A stretch of 64,000 bases of DNA from Stomorhina lunata (taxonomy: Eukaryota; Arthropoda; Insecta; Diptera; Rhiniidae): positions 111,223,468 through 111,287,467 of the forward strand of contig OW121743.1 in the NCBI GenBank assembly GCA_933228675.1, read 5' to 3'. The position numbers were made by a program, and so were the translations under genes. Each line of letters begins with the position of its first letter. Within the stretch, counting starts at the first letter, position 1. The notes beneath the pieces are model-generated. The model was not told the DNA's origin. It worked only from the letters and a program-made list of their open reading frames with translations, and did no database searches. Shown piece by piece: positions 1 to 13,900 of the stretch.

Positions 1-1640
1 ATAAAATTTTTATAAAAAATTTTCGTTTTAAAATTTTTATAGACAATTTTCGTTATAAAATTTTTATAGAACAATTTTCGGTATAAAATTTTAACAGAAA
101 AATTTTTGTTATAAAATTTTAGTATAAAAATTTTCGGTATAAAATTTGTATAGAAAAATTTTTGATATAAAATTTTTATGGAAAAATTTTTGGTTTAAAA
201 TTTTTATAGAAAACTTTTCGGCATTAAAATTTTATAGAAAAATTTTCGTTATAAAATTTTTATAGAAAAATTTTCGATATAAAAATTTTATAGAAAAATG
301 TTCGTTATTAAACTTTCGTTATAAAATTTTTATAGAAAAATTTTCGGTATAAAGTTTTTATAGAAAAATTTTCGGTATAAAATTTTTATAGAAAAATTTT
401 CGGTATAAAATTTTTATAGAAAAATTTTCGGTATAAAATTTTTATTTAATTTTTGATATTAATTCTTTTTAAAAAAAATTTCTATATAAAACTTGTACAG
501 AAAAATTTTTATTAATTTTCGATATAAATTTTAAATTGAAAATTTTTCGATAAAATTTTTTACAAAAATTTTGGATATAAAATTTTCGGTATAAAATTTA
601 TGAGGAAAAATTTTCGTAAAATTATCGGTTATAGAAAAATTTGGGTCATAAAATTTTTATAGAAACATTTTTGACATTAAATTTTTATACAAAAGTTTTG
701 GTCATAAAATTTTTAGAGGAAAAGTTTTGGTCATAAAATTTTTAGAGGAAAAATTTTCGGTATAAAATTTATATAAAAAATTTTTGGTATAAAATTTTTA
801 TAAAAAAATTATCGGTATAAAATTTTTATAGAAAAATTTTCGGTATAAAATTTTTATAGAAAAATTTATATAGAAAATTTTCCGTTATAAAATTTTTGTA
901 GAAAAATTTTCAGTAAGAACTTTTGTAGAAAAATTGTTGGTGTAACATTTTTACAGAATAATGTTCGATAAAATTTTTTTTAAGAGAAAAATTTTCGGTA
1001 TTAAATTTTTATAGAAAATTTTTGTTTAAAAGTTTTCGTTATAAAAATTTTGTTTAAAAGTTTTCGTTATAAAAATTTTTTTAGAAACATTTTCGTTAAA
1101 AAATTTTTGTAGAAAAATTTCGTTATAAAATTTTTCTGTAAAAATTTTTATAACGAACATTTTTTGACAAAAATTTTCTATAAAAATTTAATATCGAAAA
1201 TTTTTATATACAAATTTTAAAACGAAAATTGCTCTATAATAATTGAATACTAAAAATTTTTCTATAAAATTTTTTTTCTATATCAAATATTTTTCCATAA
1301 AAATTTTCAAACATCGAACATTTTATAAAATTCTTTATAAAATGTTCGATGTTCGAAAAATAGATAGAAAAATATTATATTATAGAAATATTATATTATA
1401 AAAAAATATTTGAACATAAAATTTTGAAAGAAAATTTTCGAAGAAAAATTTTTATAGTAAAATTTGTGATATTAAATTATTATCGAGAAACTTTTGATTT
1501 AAAATTTGTATATATACATTTTCGATATTAAATTTGTATAAAAAAATTTTCTATATTATATTTGAAAAAAAGTTTTCGATATCAAATTTTTATAGATAAA
1601 TTTTTAATAAAAAGTATTTCTAGAAAAATCGATTGTTTTA
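1..1640. repeat. diverged 29-bp satellite array (left edge, continues out of window)
   Basis: The repeat is built on TTTTTATAGAAAAATTTTC plus GGTATAAAAT, with many substitutions and small indels. It grades at about 1120-1350 into a strand-flipped version (AAAATTTTTCTATAAAA type) and then decays. It is probably within an upstream intron of the RGK gene. No coding potential is seen. Confidence 0.85.
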
Positions 1641-1920
1641 GAAGAATTTTTGAATTCAACTATTTTTAAGAGAATTCCTAAAAATGGAAAATTTATCAGA
1701 TTACTTTTGAAATTTGAATAAATTAGACTATTTATGGGAAAATTGTTTAAATTTGAAAGGTTTATATGAAAATTTTTTAAATTCGAGTATTTATAGAGTT
1801 TTCTAAAATTTGGCTATTTAATGGAGAATTTTGGAAATTAAATTTTTTACAGAACACTTTTTAAAATTTCACTATTTATAGGAGAATTTGGAGCAAAAAT
1901 TTTGAAAGTTGAAATAATTA
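1641..1920. repeat. strongly decayed about 28-bp repeat
   Basis: Imperfect units are built around GAATTTTTGAAATT and TTATAGGAGAA. The same family recurs at 3220-4215 and 6190-6480, and in fresher form at 63541-64000. Confidence 0.6.
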
Positions 1921-3219
1921 TTGTTTTTTTTTTTCTTTTGCTTTTTAGAAAAAATATTTCTGTTTTTGCGAATACCCTTATATCCTTTATTTAACGAAAT
2001 AAAATTTATGGCACTTAAAAACTGTTAAACAAGCTTTGTTTATATGAACATAAATGTTTGTTTATTTCTGCATACCCAGGAAACAATTTAATGAGAATTC
2101 GTTACGAAATTGGCCAATATCCGTTTAAAGGCTTAAAGAAATATTGACAGATTACAAAGATTTTATATTTGATTAACTGTATTTAAGTGTGATGGGTTAT
2201 GATAAAAATTAAAAATATTAAAGATTGGAAAAAACTCAAACGAATAAGAGAAGTATAAGAGGAACTAATGAATTTTTTATGATAATAAAGCAAATTTATC
2301 TTAGACTTTGTCAGGACTGTTTTATATACATACATAAATCAAAATAGACTAAAAGTTATAGTATCTAACATTTAAGAGGTCAGTAATTTTGGTTTCCTGG
2401 GTTTTTAGAAACATGGACAAGCTCTTTTCTAAATACACTTCCATAAATACATCCTTGGACAAACATAGGAATCATGTCAATATAATCTTTTTTTCATAGT
2501 GCATGTTCATGCATGCATGTCTCTTACGTGTTCATTTACTAGAATAAAAGGTTACTCTATATATACACACACACATGTACACACATACATATAAAATAAT
2601 GTTGTGTGATTAAAAGAAAAACGTATTTTCACTCATTTCTGTTGCATGTTTTACCGCCAGAGTAAATGTAAATGAAGTTGGATAATTTATGACTAAATAC
2701 ACTGGGAGAATAATGTTGAAAAGTCAAAAATAATTAAAAAAACACAAGTTTAACTAAAACATCAAATGTTTTAAAACTAATTAATTAAGCTAGGGGTATA
2801 GTTTATACGACTAGATTCTAAACAAAAAGTTCTTTTTAAATTTTTCTTACCTTTTTTGGCCTCCTTAAATTTTTTTGGTGTTCTTGCCTGAAAATGGAAA
2901 AGAAAATTTCAATTAATTCCAAATTTTTTTTTTTTCAGCTGTTCAACTACTTAAATTTGAGAATGAATATTAAGCCTTTTTTGTCAGAAATTTGCCATTT
3001 TCTAACATGCATAAGTACATATGTAGATTTTTTCAAACAAACATACGGATGTTATCAAAAAGAGCAACGTATACAAGCCTATACATGCACAAGCATGTTC
3101 ATAAACATTTTTTTTTTGGGAAAGAAATAAAAGAAACTTATGAAAGAAATTATTTAGCTCAAAGAAATATGAAAAACTAAGAAAAAAATTAAAAAAAATG
3201 TTAAACTTTAATTTTTTTT
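1921..3219. other. non-repetitive AT-rich intron sequence
   Basis: This is unique-looking sequence with a short CA/TA-rich microsatellite around 2561-2600. Short open frames here (for example 2894-3130) have no recognisable motif and no splice support. Confidence 0.5.
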
Positions 3220-4215
3220 ACTTTTTTCGGTATAAAATTTGATTATTTATAGGGGAATTTTTGAAATTTGACTATTTAGACAAGAATTTTTAAAATTGAA
3301 GAATTATCGAAAAAATTTTGATAATAGGTGAATTTTCAAAATTTGACTATTTTTTGTAGAATTTTTGAAATTCCACAACTTATAGCAGAATTTTTGAAGT
3401 TCGACTTTTCATAGGAAAATTTTTAAAATTCGATAATTTATTAGAAAATTAATTTTGTATTAAGGAATTTTTGAAATTGCGCTATTTCAAGTCTGACCGT
3501 TTTAAGGAACATTTTTAAAATTCGACTTTTGATATTAGACGTTTTTAAATTCGGCTTTTAATGAAGACAATTTTTAAATTTGACTCTTAATGAGAATTTG
3601 GAAATTTGACTTTTTTATGAAAATTTTGATATTCTACATTTTATAAAATAATTTTTTAAAATCCACTATTCATAGGAGAATTTTAGAAATTTGACTTAAA
3701 TAAAAATTTTTGAAATCACAATTTTTATGTTAAAACTTTTTAATTTAGAAGATTTTTTCAAAAACGGCTTTTTCTAAAAGAATTTGGAAATTGAACTTTG
3801 TATGTGAATTTTGAAATTCTACTTTTTATAGGAGAATTGTTGAAATTCGACTATTTATAGGAAAATTTCCATTTGACTTTTTTTTTGTAAGAACTTTTTA
3901 AATTTGACTATTTAGGAGAATTTTCGATTTTTTGGAAGAATTTTCGTAATACGTCTTTTTATAGGAGAATTTTCGAAATACGACATTTTATAGGAGAATT
4001 TTCGAAATACGACATTTTATAAGCAAAATTTATGAAATTCGATTTTTTATAGCCGAATTTTTAAAATTCGAATTTTTGTAGTTGAATTTTAAAAATTCGA
4101 GTATTTTGAACTTTTGAACTTTTTTTTAGTTAATTTTTAAAATTCTACTTTTTTTAGAATAATTTTGGAAATTATACTATTATAGGAAAATTTTAGAAAT
4201 TAAACTTAGAAATCC
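3220..4215. repeat. decayed about 28-bp repeat array
   Basis: Units of the type GAATTTTTGAAATTCGAC plus TATTTATAGG are heavily mutated. They run directly into the cleaner 29-bp array at 4216. Confidence 0.75.
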
Positions 4216-6190
4216 TTTTTTAAGAGAATTTTTTTTATAGAAAAATTTTCGGTATAAAATTTTTATAGAAAAATTTTTGATATTAAATTTTTATAGCCAA
4301 ATTTTCGATATAAAATTTTTATGGCTAAATTTTCGATATAAAATTTTTATAGAAAAATTTTCAGTATAAAATTTTTATAGAAAAATTTTCGGTATAAAAT
4401 TTTTATAGAAAAATTTTCAGTATAAAATTTTTATAGAAAAATTTTTCTAGAAAAATTTTTCTAGAAAAATTTTCGTATAAAATTTTTATGGAAAAATTTT
4501 CGGTGTAAAATTTTTATAGAAAAATTTTCGGTATAAAATTTTTATAGAAAAATTTTCGGTATAAAATTTTTATAGAAAAATTTTCGGTATAAAATTTTTA
4601 AAAAAAATTTTTGGTATAAAATTTTTATAGAAAAATTTTCGGTATAAAATTTTTATAGAAAAATTTTGGATATACATTTTTTATAGAAAAATGTTCAGTA
4701 TAAAATTCTTTTAGAAAAATTTTCAGTATAAAATTCTTATAGAAAAATTTTGGATATAAATTTTTTAAAGAAAAATTTTCGGTATAAAATTTTTATAGAA
4801 AAATTTTGGATATACATTTTTTATAGAAAAATGTTCAGTATAAAATTCTTTTAGAAAAATTTTCAGTATAAAATTTTTATAGAAAAATTTTTCTAGAAAA
4901 ATATTCGTATAAAATTTTTATGGAAAAATTTTCGGTGTAAAATTTTTATAGAAAAATTTTCGGTATAAAATTTTTATTGAAATATTTTCGGTCTAAAATT
5001 TTTATAGAAAAATTTTTGGTATAAAATTTTTATAGAAGAATTTTCGGTATAAAATTTTTATCGAAAAATTTTCGGTATAAAATTTTTATAGAAAAATTTT
5101 CGGTATAAAATTTTTATAGAAAAATTTTCGGTATAAAATTTTTATAGAAAAATTTTCGGTATAAAATTTTTATGGAAAAATTTTCGGTATAAAATTTTTA
5201 AAGAAAAATTTTCGGTATAAAATTTTTATAGAAAAATGTTCGGTATAAATTTTTTATAGAAAAATGTTCAGTATAAAATTCTTTTAGAAAAATTTTCAGT
5301 ATAAAATTCTTATAGAAAAATTTTGGATATAAATTTTTTAAAGAAAAATTTTCGGCATAAAGTTTTTATAGAAAAATTTTCGGTATAAAATTTTTATTGA
5401 AATATTTTCGGTCTAAAATTTTTATAGAAAAATTTTTGGTATAAAATTTTTATAGAAAAATTTTCGGTATAAAATTTTTATGGAAAAATTTTCGGTATAA
5501 AATTTTTATAGAAAAATTTTCGATATAAAATTCTTAGAGAAAAATTTTCGGTACAAAATTTTTATAGAAAAATTTTCGGTATAAAATTTTTATAGAAAAA
5601 TGATCGGTATAAAATTTTTATAGAAAAATTTTCGGTATAAAATTTTTATGGAAAAATTTTCGGTGTAAAATTTTTATGGAAAAATTTTCGGTGTAAAATT
5701 TTTATGGAAAAATTTTCGGTGTAAAATTTTTATAGAAAAATTTTCGGTATAAAATTTTTATAGAAAAATTTTCGGTATAAAATTTTTACAGAAAAATTTT
5801 CGGTATAAAATTTTTATAGAAAAATTTTCGGTATAAAATTTTTAAAGAAAAATTTTTGGTATAAAATTTTTATAGAAAAATTTTCGGTACAAAATTTTTA
5901 TAGAAAAATTTTCGGTACAAAATTTTTATAGAAAAATTTTCGGTACAAAATTTTTATAGAAAAATTTTCGATATAAAATTTTTAAAGAAAAATTTTGGTA
6001 TAAAATTTTTATACAAAAAATTTCGGTATTGAATTTTAATAGAAAATTTTTCAGTATAAAATTTTTATAGAAAAATCTTCGGTGTAAAATTTTCATTATA
6101 AAATTTTTATTGAAAAATTTTCGATATAAAATTTTTATAGAAAATTTTCGGAATAACATTTTTATAGAAAAATTTTAATATAAAAATTTT
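4216..6190. repeat. 29-bp satellite array, about 68 units
   Basis: The consensus is TTTTTATAGAAAAATTTTC followed by GGTATAAAAT. Blocks of several units recur: a marker block with GGATATACATT then GTTCAGTATAAAATTC occurs at about 4670 and again 145 bp later (five units), and a related one near 5240. This is a local higher-order duplication. Confidence 0.92.
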
Positions 6191-6882
6191 AGTTATAAAA
6201 ATTTAAGAAACTAAACTTAAACTTTTCGAAACTCAGTTTTTTAGGAGAGTTTTTGAAATTCGACTTTTTATGGTAAAATTTTAAAAATTTGATTTTTAAA
6301 GCAAAATTAATGAAACTCGACTTTTAATATCAGAATTTTTTTAATTCAACTTTTTTAATAAAAATTCAATATCAAGTTTTTATATAAGAAATTTAAAAGT
6401 TCGACTATTTCTAGCAATATTTTAAAATTCGTCTATTTATAGAGGAAATTTTTAAATTCCATAAAAAAGACTATTTTGTTCCAAAAACTTTTATTTTAAG
6501 ATCAATTTTTTTTAAACAAAACTTTTATTTTAGAAACACTTAAATTGAAAATGTTTTGTAATTGAGAGAAAAACATCATAATATTTTAAAATGAGGAAGA
6601 TTTTCCATATAAAATAACTTTATCAGTTAGTTTTTATGGAAAATATATAAATATTTTTTCGAAACGTTTAAAAGTTGTGCTCAATGGGGAGATTCCTTTT
6701 GTTGAACAATTTATTGCACATTTTTTTAACATTATGTTGGTAGAGTAAATTTAAAAAAAAATTTAAGTTTGAAATTCTTAAGGAATATTAATAAAACTTA
6801 ATTTTCTGGGTGTGCTTAGGTCAGTTTTAATTTTCATATATCTTTTCATTTTACTGACATATTTTACAATTTCAATTTTCAG
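6191..6882. other. repeat decay zone and 3' end of the upstream intron
   Basis: Decayed about 28-bp units run to about 6480, then unique sequence leads to the acceptor AG at 6881-6882. No gene is seen. Confidence 0.6.
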
Positions 6883-7912
6883 ATGTCAGTTGTGATGAAA
6901 GTGATACCATCAGTACAACATCATCAACACCAACAACAACAAATATTCCCTACAATATTTTAAAACCAATTTTAAAACAACCACAACAGCAGCAGCAACA
7001 ACAACAAAGTACTCATCAAATCCATGTGGTTCAACAAAACTCTTCCACAACCATACAACCAAAATCAATACTAAAAGACAATAGTCAGCATCAACAGCAG
7101 CATCAGCAACAACAACAGCAAATGCAACAATTGCAACAGCAGCAGCAACAACAACAAATACATCGAACATTACCACAACCACCTAAAAATGCTGGTCTTG
7201 GAGCTTTTCATACCAAAGAGACGGCATTACAAAGAATCCAACAACAAAGTGGTCTGTTACATGGCAGCCGTACAAATCTATCAAATTTATGTGGAGCAAA
7301 TACTCTAGGACCAATAACAACAGCAACAACAATAAATCATTATACATCATCATCAGCAGCAGCATCAACATCACAACCAGCATCTGCAACACCATATGTT
7401 AACAATATTGCAACAGCAAATGGATTAGGAATGGGTGGCGGTATGGCCAATCGTAGTTGCAGTACATTCAATATGACCACAATTGGCATGGGAGGCAACG
7501 GAACAGGCGTCATCAACTCAGGCAACAATAACAGCAATGGCACTTTTGCTACAGGCTCAGGTTATATGGAATTACATTCACCCTCTCATATGGTGGGGGG
7601 GCCAGGCATGGGTGTGGGTCTGCTGTCAGGTACAGGTTTTAATAAACTAAATGAAACTTTAATAAATACACACGCAAATAGTTTGAGTACATCCTCGACT
7701 AGGAATAATCTTCAATCGATACGAACACAAAAGTCACCCATATTAAATAGAAGACGTTCCTCGTCAATTGTGGCAAATCTTCTTACGGCAGATTTTAGCT
7801 ACAATCAAAACTCAACGTCAACACCAGCATCGGCAACATTAAATAATATGTCAGGCTCCCTCAATGATGGCAGCAGTAGTCATGTTGGCACTTTATCTCA
7901 TAGTAATACGCG
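6883..7912 (+). CDS. Rgk: RGK gene exon 1 of window: polyglutamine / Ser-Thr-Asn-Gly-rich N-terminal extension
   Basis: The acceptor is TTTTCAG ending at 6882 and the donor is GTAAGT at 7913. The exon opens with two bases completing a codon from an exon outside the window and leaves two bases (CG), so both flanking introns are phase 2. It encodes about 342 residues with no recognised fold. It starts VSCDESDTIST, then glutamine runs, a Ser/Ala/Thr-rich stretch, a glycine/methionine/asparagine-rich middle, and a basic serine patch with RRRSSSIVANLL near the end. That basic patch is a plausible kinase or 14-3-3 target, which is inference. A GTG-initiated reading from 7026 is only the inner part of this frame; the frame is open back to the acceptor. 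Confidence 0.88.
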
Positions 7913-10900
7913 GTAAGTAGTTAAGAGTATAATTTTTTTGTGATTCTTTTCTATTTTTTATCTATTTTTAAGTCAAATATATTAGAATGTATTTGATCTC
8001 GTCATGTCTTTGATGAAAACTATCTGAGATTGAATAGTAATTTTCAATGACTTTGTTTACACCTGCCAGTCAAGGTCTTTTTGGCTCTTTATTTAAATCG
8101 TTTCAATGTATTTGAATAGATGTGTATGCGTATGTATGTGTGAATATAAGCATCGGTTTCCTTGTAACTTTTGAACATGAATGGAATGTCTTGTCAATGT
8201 GTGAACAACAATTGCATCATTATGGAGGATTATTATTCTTTTCATACTCATTCTTCTTATTCTTTCCTTTTGGCTCTTGTCATTCACTGAGAATCATTGT
8301 AATGTAATCAGTTTTAGCTTTAATAAGACCCTATAACATAGAAATTGTAAGTGTATGGAACAAGACAGTTTAACGCGGAGGCAAGGTATGTTTGTAATTT
8401 GCTTGTTCGTAGCTCAAAAACTGCTTAACAAAATTTGAAAAAAGAACAGGTGTAGGTGCATATTAATCAAGGTTGCTAGAAGGTTGTTGATTTGCCAAGA
8501 AATCCTTAGAAATTTCTTTGTCAAATTAAAGGCTTTACATGGGGATTTGCTTTTAGTTTATTTGTTTCTAAGTTGGAAATGTCAGATATTTTTAAATCGA
8601 CAGGATAGTGTGTAAAGTAAAGTAAGTAAGTAAAAGCAGAACTGCAATTGTTTTTAAAAGAATTAAGTGCAAAATTTTCAATAGAAAAATTTTTCGACAA
8701 AAAATTTCTAAAGAAAAATTTTTGATAAAATAATTTTATATTCAAGAATTTTTGATAAAAAAATATCCATAGAAAAATAGAAAATTCTATAGAAAAATTC
8801 TTGATACAAACATTTTCTATGGAAAAATTTTTGATAAAAAAATTTAGGTAGAAGCATTTTTGATAAAAAAATGTTTTATGGAAAATTTGTGATAAACAAA
8901 TTTGCTAAAAAAAAATTCTGTAGAAAAATTTTTGATAACAAAATTTTCTATAGAAAAATTTTTGATAAAAAAAATTTTCCATATAAAAGTTTTTGACAAA
9001 CAAATGTTCTATAGAAAAATTTTTGATAAAGAAATTTTTAGAGAAACAATTTTGATAAAAATATTTTTTAATAGAAAAATTTTTGGTATAAAGATTTTCT
9101 ATAGAAAAATTTTTGATAAAAGAGCTTTATATAGAAAAATTTTCGATATATTTTTGATAAAAAAATGTTCTGTAGAAAAATTTTTGATAAAAAAATTTTC
9201 AATAAAAAAATTTAAGATATAAAAATTTTTGTTAAGAAAATTTTCTATAGAAATATATTTGATAAAAAATTTTCTAAAGAAAAATTTTTGATAAAAAACT
9301 TTTCGTAAAAAATTTTTTGATAAAAAAATTTTCTGTAGAAAAATTTTTTATAGAAAAATTTTGGATAAAAAAAATTTTTATGAAGTTATGATAAAAATAT
9401 TTTGTGTAGAAAAATTGATAAAAAAAATTTTCTATAGAAAAATTTTTGATAAAAAAATTTTCTAAAGACAAATTTTTGAAAAAATATTTTTATAGTTAAA
9501 TTTTTGATAAGAAAAATTTTTGATAAAAAAATTTTATAGAAAAATGTCTGATAAAAAAACAAATTTTATAGAAAAATGTTTGATAAAAAAATTTTCTATA
9601 GAAAACTTTTTGATGAAAAAATTTTTTATAGAAAAGTTTTTGATAAAAAAATTTTCTATAGAAAAGTTTTTGATAAACAATTTTCTATAGAAAAGTTTTT
9701 GATAAACAAATTTTCTATAGAAAAATTTTTGTTAAAAAATTTTTCTATAGACAAATTTTTGATAAAAAAATGTTTTATAGAAAAATTTTCTATAGAAAAA
9801 TTTTCTATAGAAAAATTTTTGATAAAAAAATTTTCTATAGAAAAATTTTTGAAAAAGAAATTTTTAGAGAAACAACTTTGATAAAAATATTTTTTAATAG
9901 AAAAATTTTTGGTATAAAGATTTTCTATAGAAAAATTTTTGATAAAAAAGCTTTATATAGAACAATTTTCGATAAAAAGTTTTCTATAGAAAAATTTTTG
10001 ATAAAAAAATGTTCTGTAGAAAAATTTTTGATAAAAAAATTTTCAATAAAAAAATTTAAGATAAAAAAATTTTTGTTAAGAAAATTTTCTACAGAAATAT
10101 ATTTGATAAAAAATTTTCTAAAGAAAAATTTTTGATAAAAAACTTTCCGTAAAAAATTTTTTGATAAAAAAATTTTCTGTAGAAAAATTTTTTATAGAAA
10201 AATTTTGGATAAAAAAAAATTTTATAAAGTTATGATCAAAATATTTTGTGTAGAAAAATTGATAAAAAAAAATTTTCTATAGAAAAATTTTTGATAAAAA
10301 AATTTTCTAAAGACAAATTTTTGAAAAAATATTTTTATAGTTAAATTTTTGATAAGAAAAATTTTTGATAAAAAAATTTTATAGAAAAATGTCTGATAAA
10401 AAAACAAATTTTATAGAAAAATGTTTGATAAAAAAATTTTCTATAGAAAACTTTTTGATGAAAAAATTTTTTATAGAAAAGTTTTTGATAAAAAAATTTT
10501 CTATAGAAAAGTTTTTGATAAAAAATTTTCTATAGAAAAGTTTTTGATAGAAAAATTTTTGTTAAAAAATTTTTCTATAGACAAATTTTGATAAAAAAAT
10601 GTCCATAGAAAAATTTTTAATAAAAAAATGTTTTATAGAAAAATTTTCTATAGAAAAATTTTTGATAAAAAAATTTTCTATAGAAAAATTTTTAATAAAG
10701 AAATTTTTTATAGAAACATTTTTGATAAACAAATTTTCTTTAAAAATTTTTGATAAAAAAATTTTCTACAGAAAAATTTTTGAAAAAAAATTTATATCGA
10801 AAATATCTATAGAAAAATTTTATAACGAACATCTTCTATAGAAAAATATTATATGGAAAATTTTCTATATAATAATTTTATTCCGAAAATTTTTTATATA

Positions 10901-13900
10901 ATAATTAAATATATCGAAAATTTTCTATAGAAAAATTGTATATGAAAAATTTTCTATAGAAAACTTTTATATGGACAATTTTCTATAAAAAATTTTACAT
11001 GGAAAACTTTTCTGTAGAAGAGTTTTATATGGAAAATTTTTTATAGAAAAATTTTATATGGAAAATTTTTTATAGAAAAATTTTATATGGAAAATTTTCT
11101 ATAGAAAAATTTTATATCGAAAATTTTCTTTAGAAAAATTTTATATCGCAAATTTTCTATAGAAAAATTTTATATCGCAAATTTTCTATAGAAAAATTTT
11201 ATATCAAAAATTTTCTATAGAAAAATTTTATATCGTAAATTTTCTATAACAAAATTTTCTATGGAAAATTTTCTATAAAAAAATTTTGTGTCGAAAATTT
11301 TTTTTCTATAGATAATTTTTTATTCAAAAAATTTTCTATAGAATATTTTTGATAAAAAATATTCTATAGAAAAATTTTTGATAAAAAAATTTTCTATAGA
11401 AAAATTTTTGATAAAAAAATTTTCTTTAGAAAAATTTTTGATAAAAAAAATTTTCTTTAGAAAAATTTTTGATAAAAAATTTTCTATAGAAAAAGTTTTG
11501 ATAAAAAAATTTTCTATAGAAAAAGTTTTGATAAAAAAATTTTCTATAGAAAAATTTTTGATAAACAAATTTTTTAGAGAAACATTTTTGATAAAAATAT
11601 TTTTCTATAGAAAAATTTTTGTTCTACAGAAAAGTTTTTGATAAAGAAATTTTTTAGAGAAACATTTTTGATAAAAAAAATTTTCTATAGAAAAATTTTT
11701 GATAAAAAAATTTTCTACAGAAAAATTTTGATAAAAAAATTTTCTATAGAAAAATTTTTGACAAAAGATTTTCCATAGAAACATTTTTGATAAAAAAAAA
11801 AATTTCTATAGAAAAATTTTTGATAAAAAAATTTTCTATAGACAAATTTTTAATAAAAAAATGTTCTATCGAAAAATTTTTGATAAACAAATTTTGTATA
11901 GAAAAATTTTTGATAAAAAAATTATCTATAGAAAAATTTTTGATAATAAAATTTTCTTTAGAAAAATTTTTGATAAAAAAATTTTCTTTAGAAAATTTTT
12001 TGATAAAAAAAATTTCTATAGAAAAAGTTTTGATAAAAAAATTTTCTATAGAAACATTTTTGATAAACAAATTTTTTAGAGTAACATTTTTGATAAAAAT
12101 ATTTTTCTATAGAAAAATTTTTGTTCTACAGAAAAGTTTTTGATAAAGAAATTTTTTAATAGAAACATTTTTGATAAAAAAATTTTTCTAAAGAAAAATT
12201 TTTGATAAAAAAATTTTCTATAGACAAATTTTTAATAAAAAAATGTTCTATAGAAAAATTTTTGATAAAAAAATTTTCTATAGAAAAATTTTTGATAAAA
12301 AAAATTTCTATAGAAAATTTTTGATAAAAAAAATTTTCTATAGAAAAATTTTTGATAAAAAAAATTTTCTATAGAAAAATTTTTGATAAAAAAAATTTTC
12401 TATAGAAAAATTTCTGATAAAAATATTTAAAAAAATAGAGTAGAAAACTTTTTCTATTTAAAACGTTAGATACGTATTTTAGTTAAAGCTATAAAAAACG
12501 GCAACGACTATTGTTTTGTTCTGTTCTCCTTGCGAAAACCCTTGAAAATATGTATAAACTTAAATAGTTAAACACCAGTAATGCGGGTTTTAAGCATCAG
12601 TTAAATAATTAAATTAAATTTCATCAACAAATTATATGTATATTCCATGTTAACCCAAGTATTAACTGTGTTGAAAATTTTTTTTCATCAGCATTGTATT
12701 ATTGTTCAAACTTTATAATATTCCACTACATTTTTAAATATTCTATTTTCCAATCGAAATTAATTTGATTAAACAAAACGAAAAATATTTTAAAATTTCA
12801 TGTATTTGAAAACAAATCAATCATGACAAACAGAAAAATAAAATTCGATCAAATCAACAATTTAAATCTAAAAATAGAGGAAGTGGAAAAAATCAATAAA
12901 ATAAATTAAAATATTTCCACGTTTTCCGAAATATAAAAAATATGTTAGGAAGTAAAAAAAGATTGTATTAAATTTACATATAAACAAACACATTTAAATA
13001 TTAAAGGGAATGTGTAACTAAGACAGAGATGCCCAAGCATAGACTGAGCTAACGCTTGTAGTAGGAAAGGAAATTCACGTACACAACAAACAGGTATTGT
13101 AAAAAGCATAAATAAAAAAATGTTTACGTTCCAGATTTTTACATGCTCTACCCAAAAAAAGTCATTTATTAGCTTTACAAAACTTGATATAGCAAAATTT
13201 TATTCTCCGCTGCTTTTGATAGAATCGCAAATATGCTCATGTATTAGTGGGCACCACTTGTCTAAAAAGGTAAAATGATTTTAAATCAAATTAATAATTA
13301 ATTGAATTTGAAGAGTTTTTCTGACAGAGATGACAACAGCATTTTCGTTCGTTCGTTTGTTAATGATCATAGAGTTAATGATTTAAATAATTTTAAAATG
13401 AAAATGTTTAAGTTGAAATTAAAAAGTTTTTAATGAAGTTTTAAAAAGATTTGTTTTAATCGTGTATTTGTATTTCAAACAAAAAAGGAAACTGAATTAA
13501 TTATTAAATTATTAGAAAAGTTTGGGAAAACTTTTAAGCAGTTTAGGAAAAAAAAAATGACAGTCATTTTAAATTGTTTTAGTAACTTTTAAGTTATTTT
13601 GGTTATGGCAAAGAGTGTTGCGAATAAAATAGGCATTTACTATTTCGTTTAAAATTTAATTTAACTATCCAAAAAATGGAAAAATTTTATATCGAAAATA
13701 TTCTATAGAAAAATTTAATGTCGAAAATATTCTATAAAAAAATTTTATATCGAAAATTTTCTATAGAAAAATTTTATATCGAAAATTTTCTATAGAAAAA
13801 TCTTATATCGAAAATTTTCTATAGAAAAATTTTATATCGAAAATTTTCTATAGAAAAATTTTATATCGAAAATTTTCTATAGAAAAATTTTATATCGAAA

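Noticed and set aside
2894..3180. Two overlapping small frames in the upstream intron
   Set aside because: No motif, no splice sites in phase, and AT-rich context where such frames occur by chance.
6910..7543. Minus-strand frames over exon 1
   Set aside because: Shadows of the CAA/CAG-rich coding exon, giving Val/Leu/Ala-rich translations.
8902..12143. Many Lys/Phe/Ile-rich frames of 60-120 codons
   Set aside because: All lie in the 30-bp array and reflect its unit; no start context, splice sites or conserved residues.
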